Shown: one piece after another, positions 34,243-43,710 of the stretch | Numbering within the stretch: position 1 is the first letter of the stretch | Layout: each line of letters starts with the position of its first letter | Made by a program: the position numbers and the translations under genes | Source: Lentzea fradiae | GTDB lineage: Bacteria > Actinomycetota > Actinomycetes > Mycobacteriales > Pseudonocardiaceae | Reading direction: 5' to 3' | Length of the DNA: 64,000 bases | Assembly: GCF_900100955.1 (NCBI RefSeq) | Contig: NZ_FNCC01000007.1 | Coordinates: forward strand, 310,001 to 374,000 | The notes under the pieces: model-generated | What the model was told of the DNA's origin: nothing | Seen by the model: only the letters and a program-made list of their open reading frames with translations | The model's database searches: none

Positions 34243-36543
34243 ATGCGGGGCGTGAGCACGGAGAACTCTGACGGTCAGGCGAGCACCCCTCGGCGCCGCT
34301 CCACGCGCGGCAACGCAGCGGCGACCCCGCGTGCGGCGGCCACGCGCAAGCAGCCCCAGCCCCGTGCGGCGACCAGGCGGGCGACGAACCCTCCCCGGAC
34401 GAAGACCCGGACGAACCAGCCGGTGGCGACCCCGGTCAGGGGCGTGCCCTCGGCGCCTCCCGCGGTGACGTCGAGCTCACAGCCCACCGACCTGCCCGAT
34501 GACCGGTACTTCAACCGGGAACTGTCCTGGTTGGACTTCAACGCCCGCGTGCTCGCGCTCGCCGAGGACGCCTCCCAGCCGCTGCTGGAGCGGGCGAAGT
34601 TCCTCGCGATCTTCGCGTCGAACCTCGACGAGTTCTACATGGTCAGGGTCGCGGGCCTGAAGCGGCGCGCGGAGACCGGCCTCACGGTGCGCAGCGCGGA
34701 CGGGCTCACGCCGCTCGAACAGCTCGTGGGGATCTCCAAGCGCTCGCAGGAGCTCGTCGAGCAGCACGCCAGGACGTTCCTCGACCAGATCCGGCCCGGT
34801 CTGGAGCAGCACCAGATCAGCATCGTGACGTGGGGCGACCTCACCGACTACGACCGGATGAGGCTCTCCAACTACTTCAGCGAGCAGGTCTTCCCGGTGC
34901 TCACGCCGCTGGCCGTCGACCCGGCGCACCCGTTCCCCTACATCTCCGGGCTCTCGCTGAACCTCGCGGTGACCGTGCGGGACCCGGAGGGCGGCGGTGA
35001 GCGGTTCGCCCGCGTGAAGGTACCGGACAACGTGCCGCGCCTGGTGCGCGTCGAGGCGGACAGGTCGTCGTCCTCCGCCACCTTCCTGCCGCTGGAGGAG
35101 CTCATCGCCGCGCACCTGGGCGAGCTGTTCACCGGCATGGAGGTCATCGAGTGCCACGCGTTCCGCGTGACGCGCAACGCCGACCTGGAGGTCGAGGAGG
35201 ACCGCGACGAGGACCTGTTGCAGGCGCTCGAACGCGAGCTGGCGCGGCGCCGGTTCGGTCCGCCGGTGCGCCTGGAGGTCGCCGACGACATGACCGAGCA
35301 CATGCTCGAACTGCTGCTGCGGGAGATGGACGTCGACCCGCACGACGTCGTGACGGTGCCCGGCCTGCTCGACCTGTCGTGCCTGTGGCAGCTCTACGGC
35401 ATCGACCGCAAGACGTTGAAGGACCCGGCGTTCGTGCCGGCGACCCACCCGGCGTTCGGTGAGCGCGAGACGCCCAAGAGCGTCTTCGCGACCCTGCGCG
35501 AGGGCGACGTGCTGGTGCACCACCCGTACGACTCGTTCTCCACGTCGGTGCAGCGCTTCATCGAACAGGCCGCCGCCGACCCGCACGTGCTCGCCATCAA
35601 GCAGACCCTGTACCGCACCTCCGGCGACTCGCCCATCGTGGACGCGCTGATCGACGCGGCCGAGGCGGGCAAGCAGGTCGTGGCGCTGGTGGAGATCAAG
35701 GCCCGGTTCGACGAGCAGGCGAACATCAAGTGGGCCCGCACGCTGGAGAAGGCGGGCGTGCACGTCGTCTACGGCCTCGTGGGGCTGAAGACGCACTGCA
35801 AGACTTCGCTCGTGGTGCGTCAGGAGGGGTCGACGATCCGGCGCTACTGCCACATCGGCACCGGCAACTACAACCCGAAGACGGCGCGGCTCTACGAGGA
35901 CGTCGGCATCCTCACCGCGGAACCGACGATCGGCGCCGACCTCACCGACCTGTTCAACGTCCTCACCGGCTACGCCCGCCAGGACGAGTACCGCTCGCTG
36001 CTCGTCGCGCCCTACGGCGTCCGCAAGGGCATCGTCGAACGCATCAACCACGAGATCGAACGCGCGCAGGCCGGGGAGACCTCCGGCGTGCAGATCAAGG
36101 TGAACTCCCTCGTGGACGAGCAGGTCATCGACGCGCTGTACCGCGCGTCCCAGGCCGGTGTGCCCGTCGACGTGGTGGTGCGCGGCATCTGCGGCCTCAA
36201 GCCCGGCATCAAGGGACTGTCCGAGAACATCAGGGTGCGCTCGATCCTCGGGCGGTTCCTGGAGCACTCGCGGGTCTTCCGGTTCGTCGCGAGCGACGAG
36301 TGGTGGATCGGCAGCGCGGACATGATGCACCGCAACCTGGACCGCCGCGTCGAGGTCGCCGTGCGCGTCACCGACCCGCGGCTCACCCGGCAGCTGAGCG
36401 ACGTCTTCGAGTCGGCGCTCGACCCGCACACGCGCTGCTGGGTGCTGCGCTCTGACGGAGAATGGGAAGCATCGCCGTCCGACGGAACGTCGGTCCGCGA
36501 CCACCAGATGGAACTGCTGCACAAGCACGGAGCTCTTGGGTGA
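34243..36543 (+). CDS. ppk: Polyphosphate kinase 1
   Basis: Reversibly polymerises ATP gamma-phosphate into polyphosphate. 766 residues: a ~80-residue Arg/Thr/Pro-rich disordered extension, then [35 protein letters not shown], and the catalytic His region [20 protein letters not shown] with [13 protein letters not shown]. The basic N-terminal extension is longer than in E. coli PPK. Coupled by a GTGA overlap to mutT1. Confidence 0.96.
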   Translation: MRGVSTENSDGQASTPRRRSTRGNAAATPRAAATRKQPQPRAATRRATNPPRTKTRTNQPVATPVRGVPSAPPAVTSSSQPTDLPDDRYFNRELSWLDFNARVLALAEDASQPLLERAKFLAIFASNLDEFYMVRVAGLKRRAETGLTVRSADGLTPLEQLVGISKRSQELVEQHARTFLDQIRPGLEQHQISIVTWGDLTDYDRMRLSNYFSEQVFPVLTPLAVDPAHPFPYISGLSLNLAVTVRDPEGGGERFARVKVPDNVPRLVRVEADRSSSSATFLPLEELIAAHLGELFTGMEVIECHAFRVTRNADLEVEEDRDEDLLQALERELARRRFGPPVRLEVADDMTEHMLELLLREMDVDPHDVVTVPGLLDLSCLWQLYGIDRKTLKDPAFVPATHPAFGERETPKSVFATLREGDVLVHHPYDSFSTSVQRFIEQAAADPHVLAIKQTLYRTSGDSPIVDALIDAAEAGKQVVALVEIKARFDEQANIKWARTLEKAGVHVVYGLVGLKTHCKTSLVVRQEGSTIRRYCHIGTGNYNPKTARLYEDVGILTAEPTIGADLTDLFNVLTGYARQDEYRSLLVAPYGVRKGIVERINHEIERAQAGETSGVQIKVNSLVDEQVIDALYRASQAGVPVDVVVRGICGLKPGIKGLSENIRVRSILGRFLEHSRVFRFVASDEWWIGSADMMHRNLDRRVEVAVRVTDPRLTRQLSDVFESALDPHTRCWVLRSDGEWEASPSDGTSVRDHQMELLHKHGALG

Positions 36544-37460
36544 TCAAAGCTGCTGGGGCGGTGCTCTGGCGCGATGCCGGCGGTGACGTCGAAGTCGCGG
36601 TCGTGCACCGCCAGCGTTATGACGACTGGTCCCTGCCGAAGGGCAAACTGGACGCCGGGGAGACGATTCCCGCCTGCGCCGTGCGCGAGGTGGAGGAGGA
36701 AACCGGCTTCTCGTGCGTCCTCGGCCGCCATCTGCGGCAGGTGTCGTACTCGGTGCAGGGCACGGCCAAGACCGTCGACTACTACGCCGCCGAAGCCGTG
36801 TCCGGATCGTTCACCGTCAACGAGGAGGTCGACGAGCTGCGCTGGCTGCCCGTCACCGAGGCGGCGGCGCTGCTGACCTACGAACCGGACCGCGAGGTGC
36901 TCGCCGAGTTCGACCGGCAGCCGGCCGACCTGTTGCTGGTGTTGCTGGTGCGACACGCGAAGGCGGGCAAGCGGTCCGAGTGGACCGGCGACGATGACCT
37001 CCGTCCCCTCTCGGACGCGGGCAGGAGGCAGGCGGCGGCACTGCGCTCGCTGCTTCCCCTGTGGTCCCCCAAACGCGTCCACACGGCTCCCAGGCTCCGT
37101 TGCGCGGACACCGTGACCGGTGTGGCCGAGGACCTCGCGGTGGAGGTGCTGGAGGAGCCGCGGCTGTCCGAGGAGGGCTACTGGCCCGACCCGGACGCGG
37201 GCGTCGTGCGCCTGCTGGAGGTGGCGACCACCGAGGGCCGCGCGGTCGTCTGCTCGCAGGGCGGCGTGATCCCCTCGGTGGTCCGCACCCTCGCCGAGCT
37301 GGGCGGCCTGCGCCTGGACGAGTTCCCGTGCAAGAAGGGCAGCACCTGGGTGCTCGCCTTCACCAGGCCGTTCCACGCCTGGTCCACATCGGACGCGCCT
37401 TCCACCTGGCCAACCCTGGTGTCGGCCCACTACCTGCCCACCGCGCTGCCCCGCCCCTGA
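36540..37460 (+). CDS. mutT1: MutT1-like Nudix hydrolase with histidine phosphatase domain
   Basis: 306-residue two-domain enzyme. The N-terminal Nudix domain (1-130) carries [20 protein letters not shown] completing the GX5EX7REUXEEXGU box. The C-terminal histidine phosphatase domain has LVRHAKAG with the phospho-His, and SQGGVIPSV. The mycobacterial homologue beside ppk (Rv2985) sanitises 8-oxo-dGTP/8-oxo-GTP and hydrolyses diadenosine polyphosphates. GTG start at 36540 overlaps the ppk stop. Confidence 0.93.
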   Translation: MIKAAGAVLWRDAGGDVEVAVVHRQRYDDWSLPKGKLDAGETIPACAVREVEEETGFSCVLGRHLRQVSYSVQGTAKTVDYYAAEAVSGSFTVNEEVDELRWLPVTEAAALLTYEPDREVLAEFDRQPADLLLVLLVRHAKAGKRSEWTGDDDLRPLSDAGRRQAAALRSLLPLWSPKRVHTAPRLRCADTVTGVAEDLAVEVLEEPRLSEEGYWPDPDAGVVRLLEVATTEGRAVVCSQGGVIPSVVRTLAELGGLRLDEFPCKKGSTWVLAFTRPFHAWSTSDAPSTWPTLVSAHYLPTALPRP

Positions 37461-38133
37461 CGCACTCCCGGCAAGCGCCGCCTCCCCCGCCCGAAAGTTC
37501 GCCTCAGGCAACGAACAGGGCCGGCAGGGCGGCGCTTTCGCTTTGCCGGCCCGGCTCCCACGCCCGCGAAGCGTTATTTCTATTGGCCTGCGGAGGATTC
37601 CCACCCCACCCCGGCAAGGTCTCCGCAGGACGCCGGAAAGGCCACCGCGAGGGTCCGACCGGTCGCGCGGAAAGGCACCCACCAGGCCCACACAAGGACA
37701 CCATCCGCGCCGGGGAAAGCCTCCCCGCGCCCACCGCACGAGATCCCACCCGGACGCCGGGAATCGCCCTCGCGGGACGCAGGAAAGGCACCCGCCAAGC
37801 CCGCACAACGCCCCACCGGACGCACGAAAGGGACCGCGCCAAGAGCCGCACAACGCCCCGCCGGCAGTTCCCGCCAAGCCCCACCAGGACACGGCAACAG
37901 ATCCCCCAAAGGCCCAACGCGACACGGCAGCAGTCCCACCAGACCCGGCAAAGGCTCTTTCAACGCCCGGGCACGGCCAAGAGGGCTCGCCAGGCCCAAC
38001 CAGACTCGGCAACAGTCCCGCCAGGCCCCTGGCAAGGGAACTCTCCAGGCCCCGCAACGCCGCACCCGGCGCGGTATCGGGCCTCTCCCCCGTACGGGGG
38101 GAGCGCGAGTTCTCGGCGGCCGTCAAACACAGC
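37461..38133. other. T-poor degenerate-repeat non-coding block
   Basis: About 670 bp between mutT1 and the hupB terminator. The + strand has very little T, is rich in C and A, and is built of degenerate variants such as GGAAAGGCACCCGCCAAGCCC, CACAACGCCCC and GGCAACAGTCCCGCCAGGCCC (each under 22 bp). Open frames in several phases lack known motifs and appear to be a side effect of the base skew. I call no gene here. Confidence 0.6.
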
Positions 38134-38163
38134 AAGGCCCCGGTGTGCGCACACCGGGGCCTT
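38134..38163 (-). terminator. hupB terminator
   Basis: 30-bp perfect palindrome (AAGGCCCCGGTGTGC and its complement, no loop base), 46 bp downstream of the hupB stop on the minus strand. Confidence 0.8.
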
Positions 38164-38208
38164 CGCATGTGTTGCGGAAGTGTCGCAGCCTCCCTCAGGA
38201 GGCCCGTC

Positions 38209-38892
38209 TCACTTCTTCTTGGCAGCCGTCTTGCGGGCCGCGGGCGCCTTGGCGGCCGTGGTCTTCGCAGCGGGCTTGGCCGCGGCCGTGGTCTTGGCGG
38301 CGGCGGTCTTGCGGGCGGGCGCCTTGGCAGCCGTCGTCTTGGCAGCCGTCGTCGTCTTGGCGGCAGCCGTCTTCGTGGCGGCGGCGGTCTTCGTCGCGGT
38401 CGCCTTGGCGGGGGTCTTGGCAGCAGCGGTCTTCGTTGCGGCCGTGGTGGTCCGACGGGTCGTGGGCGCCTTGGTGGCGGCCGCGGCCGTACGGGTGCGC
38501 GTGGTGGTCGCGCGGGTCGTCGCTGCCTTGGTGGCGGGCGCCTTGGTGGCGGCCGCGGGCTTCGCGGCGGCCGTCTTGGCGGCCGACGACTTGGCCGCGA
38601 CGGCCTTCGGCAGCTTCTTCGCACCGCTGATGACGTCCTTGAACGTCGAGCCGGGGCGGAACGCGGGCACGTTGGTCTTCTTGACCTTCACGGTCTCGCC
38701 CGTGCGCGGGTTGCGCGCGGTGCGGGCCGCACGGGCGCGCTTCTCGAAGACGCCGAAGCCCGTGATGTTGACCTTCTCGCCCTTGTTGACGCTGCGCACG
38801 ATCACATCGACGATGCCGTCAACAGCAGCACCCGCGGTCTTCTTGTCTCCCAGGCGCTCGGCGAGCGCCTCGATGAGCTGGGCCTTGTTCAC
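38209..38892 (-). CDS. hupB: HU-family nucleoid protein with Lys/Ala-rich tail
   Basis: Histone-like DNA-compacting protein, 227 residues. The HU core (1-90) has [38 protein letters not shown] and [13 protein letters not shown] ~130-residue low-complexity tail of [12 protein letters not shown] motifs ends ARKTAAKKK, the histone-H1-like extension found in mycobacteria and relatives. GTG start behind GGGAGG. Faces leuD; opposite strand to mutT1. Confidence 0.97.
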   Translation of the reverse strand: MNKAQLIEALAERLGDKKTAGAAVDGIVDVIVRSVNKGEKVNITGFGVFEKRARAARTARNPRTGETVKVKKTNVPAFRPGSTFKDVISGAKKLPKAVAAKSSAAKTAAAKPAAATKAPATKAATTRATTTRTRTAAAATKAPTTRRTTTAATKTAAAKTPAKATATKTAAATKTAAAKTTTAAKTTAAKAPARKTAAAKTTAAAKPAAKTTAAKAPAARKTAAKKK

Positions 38893-38979
38893 CTTCAGTC
38901 CCTCCCAGGACGCTCACGGCCCTAAGCGTCGGGCCGACTAGAACGCAACGGTAGGCCCAAAACGCGAGAAATACCAATC

Positions 38980-39009
38980 GCCACGCCAAAATTTTCGTTG
39001 TGGCGTGGC
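38980..39009. repeat. Inverted repeat upstream of hupB
   Basis: GCCACGCCA (38980-38988) and TGGCGTGGC (39001-39009) separated by 12 A/T-rich bases, ~90 bp upstream of hupB. It may be a regulatory site of the hupB promoter or an additional leuD terminator. Confidence 0.45.
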
Positions 39010-39038
39010 CAATTGCGCCCCTTCGAGGGACTCAGGGG

Positions 39039-39072
39039 GCCGGATTCGCCCCTCTCAAGGGGAGAATCCGGC
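39039..39072 (-). terminator. leuCD terminator
   Basis: 15-bp stem GCCGGATTCGCCCCT / AGGGGAGAATCCGGC with a single G-A mismatch and a 4-nt loop, 7 bp after the leuD stop. Confidence 0.75.
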
Positions 39073-39078
39073 GCCCTC

Positions 39079-39681
39079 TCAGACCGCCGGAAGCGGATCC
39101 GTTGTGGGCAACCAAGTCTGGCGATTGCCCTCGTAATCGCTGATCTCGGGCTCGTGGCGCAGTGTCAAAGCGATGTCGTCGAGCCCTTCGAGAAGGCGCC
39201 AGCGGGTGTAGTCGTCGATCTCGAAGGGGGCTACCAAGTCCTTGGCGCGAACGGTCTTGTCGGTGAGGTCGACGGTGACCGGCGTGCCGGGCTCCGACTC
39301 CAGCAGCTTCCACAGCAGCTCGACATCGGACTGGCTGCACTGGGCCGCGACGAGCCCCTGCTTGCCCGAGTTGCCCCGGAAGATGTCGCCGAAACGAGCT
39401 GAGACGACGACGCGGAAGCCGTAGTCCATCAACGCCCAGACGGCGTGCTCCCGGGAGGACCCGGTGCCGAAGTCGGGGCCCGCGACGAGGACCGAACCGG
39501 CCTTGAAGGGCTCCTGGTTGAGGATGAAGTGCTCGTCGGCGCGCCAGCCGGCGAACAGCCCGTCCTCGAACCCGGTGCGGCTCACGCGCTTGAGGTAGAC
39601 GGCGGGGATGATCTGGTCGGTGTCCACGTTGGACCTGCGCAGCGGCACACCGACGCCCGTGTGGGTGGTGAAGGCTTCCAT
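39079..39681 (-). CDS. leuD: 3-isopropylmalate dehydratase small subunit
   Basis: With LeuC isomerises 2- to 3-isopropylmalate in leucine synthesis. 200 residues: [20 protein letters not shown], the swivel-domain signature [17 protein letters not shown], and [17 protein letters not shown]. It starts 2 bp after the leuC stop and is probably cotranslated. Confidence 0.97.
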   Translation of the reverse strand: MEAFTTHTGVGVPLRRSNVDTDQIIPAVYLKRVSRTGFEDGLFAGWRADEHFILNQEPFKAGSVLVAGPDFGTGSSREHAVWALMDYGFRVVVSARFGDIFRGNSGKQGLVAAQCSQSDVELLWKLLESEPGTPVTVDLTDKTVRAKDLVAPFEIDDYTRWRLLEGLDDIALTLRHEPEISDYEGNRQTWLPTTDPLPAV

Positions 39682-39683
39682 GC

Positions 39684-41090
39684 TCAGTTCTCCAGGTCGG
39701 CGGGGGCGGAGAGGGTGCCGCGGACGGCCGTCGCGGCGGCCACGAGGGGCGAGACGAGGTGCGTCCTGCCGCCCTTGCCCTGCCTGCCCTCGAAGTTCCG
39801 GTTCGACGTCGATGCGCTGCGCTCACCGGGCGCGAGCTGATCCGGGTTCATGCCAAGGCACATCGAGCAGCCCGCCTGCCGCCACTCGGCGCCGGCGTCG
39901 AGGAAGACCTTGTCCAAGCCCTCGTCTTCGGCCTGCTTGCGCACCCGCATCGAACCGGGCACGACCAGCATCCGCACTCCGGAAGCGACGTGCTTTCCCT
40001 TGATGACGTCCGCGGCGGCCCGGAGGTCCTCGATGCGCCCGTTCGTGCAGGAGCCGAGGAAGACCGTGTCGACGCGGATGTCGCGCAGCGGCGTGCCGGG
40101 CTGCAGGCCCATGTACGCCAGCGCCTTCTCCGCGGCCACGCGCTCGGTCTCGTCCGAGATCTGCTCGGGGTCGGGAACGGAGGCGCCCAGCGGCAGGCCC
40201 TGACCGGGGTTCGTGCCCCACGTGACGAACGGCGTGAGCTCGTCGGCGTCGATGTGGACCTCGGCGTCGAACTTCGCGTCGTCGTCGGTGCGCAGCGTCT
40301 TCCAGTAGGCGACGGCCGCGTCCCAGTCGGCACCGGACGGCGCGTGCGGACGGCCCTCGATGTAGGCGAACGTCGTCTCGTCCGGCGCGATCATGCCCGC
40401 GCGCGCACCGGCTTCGATCGACATGTTGCAGACCGTCATGCGCGCTTCCATCGACAGCTTCTCGATCGCGCTGCCGCGGTACTCGAGCACGTAGCCCTGA
40501 CCGCCGCCGGTGCCGATCTTCGCGATGACGGCGAGGATGATGTCCTTCGCCGTGACGCCGGGCCGCAGCTCGCCGTCGACGTTGATCGCCATCGTCTTGA
40601 ACGGACGCAACGGCAACGTCTGCGTCGCCAGCACGTGCTCGACCTCGGACGTGCCGATGCCGAACGCCAGCGCGCCGAACGCGCCGTGCGTGGACGTGTG
40701 ACTGTCACCGCACACCACGGTCATGCCGGGCTGCGTGAGACCCAGCTGCGGGCCCACCACGTGGACGATGCCCTGCTCGACGTCACCCATCGGGTGCAGG
40801 CGCAGGCCGAACTCCGCGCAGTTGCGGCGAAGCGTCTCGACCTGTGTGCGTGACACCGGGTCCGCGATCGGCTTGTCGATGTCGACGGTCGGGACGTTGT
40901 GGTCCTCGGTGGCGATCGTCAGGTCGGGCCTGCGCACCTTGCGGTTCGCGAGGCGCAGTCCGTCGAACGCCTGGGGGCTGGTGACTTCGTGGAGCAAATG
41001 GAGGTCGATGTAGAGCAGGTCCGGCTCCGCACCACTGCCGTGGCGCACAACGTGTGCCTCCCACACCTTCTCCGCGAGCGTGCGGCTCAT
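39684..41090 (-). CDS. leuC: 3-isopropylmalate dehydratase large subunit
   Basis: Catalytic [4Fe-4S] aconitase-family subunit of isopropylmalate isomerase. 468 residues: [52 protein letters not shown], and cluster cysteines in [11 protein letters not shown] and [12 protein letters not shown] at 41090 has a GGGAG SD; a GTG five codons earlier is open but less well spaced. Divergent from the IclR-family regulator at 41164, its probable controller. Confidence 0.97.
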   Translation of the reverse strand: MSRTLAEKVWEAHVVRHGSGAEPDLLYIDLHLLHEVTSPQAFDGLRLANRKVRRPDLTIATEDHNVPTVDIDKPIADPVSRTQVETLRRNCAEFGLRLHPMGDVEQGIVHVVGPQLGLTQPGMTVVCGDSHTSTHGAFGALAFGIGTSEVEHVLATQTLPLRPFKTMAINVDGELRPGVTAKDIILAVIAKIGTGGGQGYVLEYRGSAIEKLSMEARMTVCNMSIEAGARAGMIAPDETTFAYIEGRPHAPSGADWDAAVAYWKTLRTDDDAKFDAEVHIDADELTPFVTWGTNPGQGLPLGASVPDPEQISDETERVAAEKALAYMGLQPGTPLRDIRVDTVFLGSCTNGRIEDLRAAADVIKGKHVASGVRMLVVPGSMRVRKQAEDEGLDKVFLDAGAEWRQAGCSMCLGMNPDQLAPGERSASTSNRNFEGRQGKGGRTHLVSPLVAAATAVRGTLSAPADLEN

Positions 41091-41163
41091 CGCGACATCT
41101 CCCACGTTATGGACGTGCCGACAGATCTGGACTTCTCACTGTCTGGGAAGTTAGTATCGGCTT
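41091..41163. promoter_or_regulatory. leuC / IclR divergent promoter region
   Basis: 73-bp region. TTAGTAT at 41151-41157 lies 6 nt before the IclR GTG, giving a leaderless IclR mRNA. AGATCTGGACTTCTC next to ACTGTCTGG (41123-41147) is the part most like an operator. Shared regulation by the IclR protein is inferred from gene layout. Confidence 0.5.
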
Positions 41164-41865
41164 GTGGGACAGCATAGCGGGATCGGCGTGCTGGACAAGG
41201 CAGTGGCCGTGTTGAACGCCGTGGCAAAAGATCCGTGCGGCCTGGCCGAGTTGTGCAATCGCACCGGCCTGCCGCGAGCAACCGCGCACCGCCTGGCCGT
41301 GGGCCTGGAGGTGCACCGCCTCCTGCGCCGCGGCTCTGACGGCCGCTGGCGCCCCGGAGCGGCACTCGCGGAGTTGGCGGGCGGCGCGACCGACCCGCTG
41401 CTCGACGCGGCCTCCTCGGTACTTCCACGCCTGCGCGACATCACAGGCGAGAGCGTCCAGCTCTACCGCCGAGACGGCATGCAACGAGTCTGCATCTCCT
41501 CGGCAGAACCCCCCTCGGGCCTGAGGGACACAGTCCCCATCGGCGCCAGACTCCCGATGACAGCAGGCTCAGGCGCCAAGGTCCTGGCCGCCTGGTCCGA
41601 CCCGGCCACCCAACGAGCAGTCCTGGCCGACGCCGTCTACGGAGAACGAACCCTCCTGGAAGTCCGCCGCCGAGGCTGGGCCCAATCAGTAGCCGAACGA
41701 GAACCAGGCGTGGCCTCGGTCTCAGCCCCGGTAAGAGACTCAGCCGGCGCAGTAGTAGCCGCAGTCTCCGTAAGCGGCCCCATAGACCGAATGGGCCGCC
41801 GCCCAGGAGCCCGCTGGGCAGCAGACCTACTAGCAGCCGCAGAAGCCCTACAAAGCCGCCTCTAA
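41164..41865 (+). CDS. ndgR: IclR-family regulator next to leuCD (NdgR/LtbR-like)
   Basis: 233-residue regulator. N-terminal winged helix (VLDKAVAVLNAVAKDPCGLAELCNRTG, residues 8-35, and LPRATAHRLAVGLEVHRLL) and a C-terminal effector domain (SVLPRLRDITGESVQLYRRDG, GARLPMTAGSGAKVLAAWS, SAPVRDSAGAVVAAVSVSGP). Its homologues next to leuCD in Streptomyces, Corynebacterium and Mycobacterium control leucine genes. Third-position A rises strongly in the 3' half (ATA, CTA, GTA, AGA codons), unlike leuC. Confidence 0.9.
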   Translation: MGQHSGIGVLDKAVAVLNAVAKDPCGLAELCNRTGLPRATAHRLAVGLEVHRLLRRGSDGRWRPGAALAELAGGATDPLLDAASSVLPRLRDITGESVQLYRRDGMQRVCISSAEPPSGLRDTVPIGARLPMTAGSGAKVLAAWSDPATQRAVLADAVYGERTLLEVRRRGWAQSVAEREPGVASVSAPVRDSAGAVVAAVSVSGPIDRMGRRPGARWAADLLAAAEALQSRL

Positions 41866-41876
41866 ATCCCAACCAT

Positions 41877-41905
41877 GTGGCCGCCCCCGCACAAGGGGCG
41901 GCCAC
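41877..41905 (+). terminator. IclR gene terminator
   Basis: 11-bp stem GTGGCCGCCCC / GGGGCGGCCAC with a 7-nt loop, 11 nt after the stop at 41865. Confidence 0.75.
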
Positions 41906-41969
41906 TGCCGTCCAACCACAAAGCAATACCCAGCCCTTTACAAGTGACCCCTCTCACGCCCCAGAAATC

Positions 41970-42045
41970 GCCGACGCGAAGCGAGGCCCCCACCCGCCGA
42001 CGCGAAGCGAGGCCCCCACCCGCATAGCCGACGCGAAGCGAGGCC
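41970..42045. repeat. 26-bp direct repeats, 2.7 copies
   Basis: Units beginning GCCGACGCGAAGCGAGGCC at 41970-41995 and 41996-42021 (both complete, ending CCCACCC) and 42027-42045 (truncated). They lie in the gap between the IclR gene and tRNA-Glu; no gene is encoded. Confidence 0.85.
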
Positions 42046-42069
42046 AATGCGCGCGATCCGCCAACCCAG

Positions 42070-42130
42070 GTCGGGGGGTCCGGGGGGCGAAGCCCGCCCG
42101 GCTGGGGGTCTGGGGGCTCGGCCCCCAGAA
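42070..42130. other. G-rich stem-loop cluster
   Basis: Adjacent G-runs and complementary C-runs (for example GGGGGCTCGGCCCCC) able to form one or more hairpins, between the direct repeats and the tRNA terminator. I have no function for it. Confidence 0.4.
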
Positions 42131-42142
42131 GACAATGCGAAA

Positions 42143-42175
42143 GAGGCCCGTCAGCGCTTTCCGCTGACGGGCCTC
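42143..42175 (-). terminator. tRNA operon terminator
   Basis: Perfect 14-bp stem GAGGCCCGTCAGCG with a 5-nt loop, 12 bp downstream of tRNA-Glu on the minus strand. Confidence 0.85.
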
Positions 42176-42186
42176 TCCCACCTCTG

Positions 42187-42259
42187 TAGCCCCGAAGGGA
42201 TTCGAACCCTCGCTACCGCCTTGAGAGGGCGGCGTCCTAGGCCGCTAGACGACGGGGCC
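42187..42259 (-). tRNA. tRNA-Glu (anticodon CTC)
   Basis: 73-nt cloverleaf. Acceptor GGCCCCG pairs with CGGGGCT, the anticodon loop CT-CTC-AA sits between CGCC and GGCG, and the T-arm is GAGGG-TTCGAAT-CCCTT. CCA is not encoded. Second gene of a tRNA-Gln/tRNA-Glu pair transcribed together. Confidence 0.95.
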
Positions 42260-42380
42260 CTAGAACTTCTTGCTGGAGTGAACCTTATCAGATCTCTCTG
42301 TCCGGTCCAAATCCGGCTATTCAGTTCGTACTGCTGGATCTTTCTTGGCGCCGATCCCACCGTTTCGATGGAGCCAGCAG

Positions 42381-42452
42381 CTGGGGTACCAGGACTCGAA
42401 CCTAGACTAACTGAACCAGAATCAGTCGTGCTGCCAATTACACCATACCCCA
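42381..42452 (-). tRNA. tRNA-Gln (anticodon CTG)
   Basis: 72-nt cloverleaf. Acceptor TGGGGTA / TACCCCA, anticodon stem CTGA-TTCTGGT-TCAG with anticodon CTG, T-arm CTAGG-TTCGAGT-CCTGG, discriminator G. CCA not encoded. 121 bp upstream of tRNA-Glu. Confidence 0.95.
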
Positions 42453-42600
42453 TTGGCTTTCACGATCGACTTCGTTCTCCGGGGAGTTCCGAGGCCCTCG
42501 TTGCTGCCGGGAGAAATACTAGACCACACCCCCACCAGAAGTGAAATCGACCCCCACCCGCACGCATAAGCGCAGGTGAGGGCCGGTCTCAGGGGTCAGA

Positions 42601-43338
42601 TCAGGCGGTGGCGGCGGACAGCTCGCAGACGAGGAGCTCCGGCAGTTCCGCCAATGACGTGATCGAGGACAGTCCCGCGGGCAGCGTTCCGCCGGTCGGC
42701 CCCGTCCGGTTGATCCAAACGCCGTGCATTCCGGCGTCGCGCGCGCCGATCGCGTCGGCGTGCAGGCGGTCTCCCACGTGGACGGTGTCGCCGGGCGGCA
42801 CCCCGAGGGCGAGGCAGGCCGTGTGGAAGATCACTCGGTCCGGCTTGGCGCAGCCGACCTCGCCGGCGATCAGGACCGCGTCGAAGTACTCGGAGAGGCC
42901 GAGCTGGGCGATCTTCATGCGCTGGTGGCGGCCGGAGGCGTTGCTGATCGCGGCGATGGGCAGGCCGGTGGCGCGCAGCCAGTCGAGCGTGGGGATCGCG
43001 TCGGGGAACAGGCACCAGCCCGCGGCGAGGAACTCCTGGCGGCCGAGCTCGCGCCGGGTGGCTTCCGGCAGCGTGAGCTCCTCACCGAGGGCGGCGAAGA
43101 AGGCTTGGGTGCGGATGTTGCGCATCGACTCGTACGGGAGCTCACCGGCCAGCTGGCGGGAGACGTGGTCGTCGGTGATTCGCTGCCACAACGACCAGGC
43201 GTCGGCGTTACCGACCATCGAGGCCAACGCGGCACGCGAAGAAGTGCTGTAGTCGACAAGTGTGTCGTCGACGTCCAGGCAGACAGCGCGGATCTCGCCG
43301 GTTCTCTTACGCGTGAAAGTCGGGGACGCAGTTGTCAC
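42601..43338 (-). CDS. HAD-family hydrolase
   Basis: 245-residue HAD-like phosphatase: motif I VCLDVDDTLVDY, motif II AISNASG, Lys motif GCAKPDRVIF, motif IV VGDRLHADAIGARDAGM. Subfamily IA cap inserted after motif I. GTG at 43338 is 6 nt from a TAACCT hexamer, so the mRNA may be leaderless. Substrate unknown. It stands alone upstream of the tRNAs. Confidence 0.87.
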   Translation of the reverse strand: MTTASPTFTRKRTGEIRAVCLDVDDTLVDYSTSSRAALASMVGNADAWSLWQRITDDHVSRQLAGELPYESMRNIRTQAFFAALGEELTLPEATRRELGRQEFLAAGWCLFPDAIPTLDWLRATGLPIAAISNASGRHQRMKIAQLGLSEYFDAVLIAGEVGCAKPDRVIFHTACLALGVPPGDTVHVGDRLHADAIGARDAGMHGVWINRTGPTGGTLPAGLSSITSLAELPELLVCELSAATA

Positions 43339-43680
43339 CCAGGAAGGTTAGGTGCGGACGGGCCTCGTCCGATTCGGCTAACGAGGTGATTCCTCCAGGT
43401 CCTTGCACGATCAAGCGGACCTTGAGGCCCCGAACGAACCAGTGCCGCTCCTCCGACCGCCGAAAGCAATCGGCCGTCCGAGTGTTGTCGGGCGACGCGA
43501 GGCGCACTCCGCGCACGGTCGGGCACGCGGGCGCGACACCTTAGCTCGGAGTCCGACGAAACGCAGCCGTCGCAACCGATTCGAGGCCCGGTATCCCAGA
43601 CGGTCCACTGTGGATCAAGCTCGTCCGGGCACCCGTGTCACCCAGCTTGACGCAGCCGGCGGTCAGGGGCATCCTGAGAA
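43339..43680. other. Gene-free interval, HAD / FAD monooxygenase
   Basis: About 340 bp between divergent genes. It contains the leaderless HAD promoter at the left and TTGACG (near 43648) as a possible -35 for the monooxygenase at the right. Short ORFs here show no motif, and I call none. Confidence 0.5.
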
Positions 43681-43696
43681 TTCAACAGAGGTTGAA
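43681..43696. promoter_or_regulatory. Palindrome before FAD monooxygenase
   Basis: TTCAACAGAGGTTGAA: perfect 6-bp arms around AGAG, 14 bp before the start codon and just upstream of the SD. Position fits an operator overlapping the 5' leader. The regulator is unknown. Confidence 0.5.
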
Positions 43697-43710
43697 AAGA
43701 GGGGATCGAC

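Noticed and set aside
37504..38065. Genes in the block between mutT1 and hupB
   Set aside because: The frames come from T depletion and imperfect repeats; no SD, codon bias or known motif supports any of them.
36012..38624. 870-codon minus-strand open frame
   Set aside because: Crosses the ppk antisense, the T-poor block and part of hupB in the wrong frame; begins with a Pro/Arg low-complexity shadow of the HupB tail.
41970..42045. CRISPR-like repeats
   Set aside because: No regular spacers, only 2.7 units, and no cas genes.
42181..42600. Integrated element at the tRNA-Glu/tRNA-Gln genes
   Set aside because: No integrase gene, no duplicated tRNA 3' end and no phage-like genes are visible within the window.
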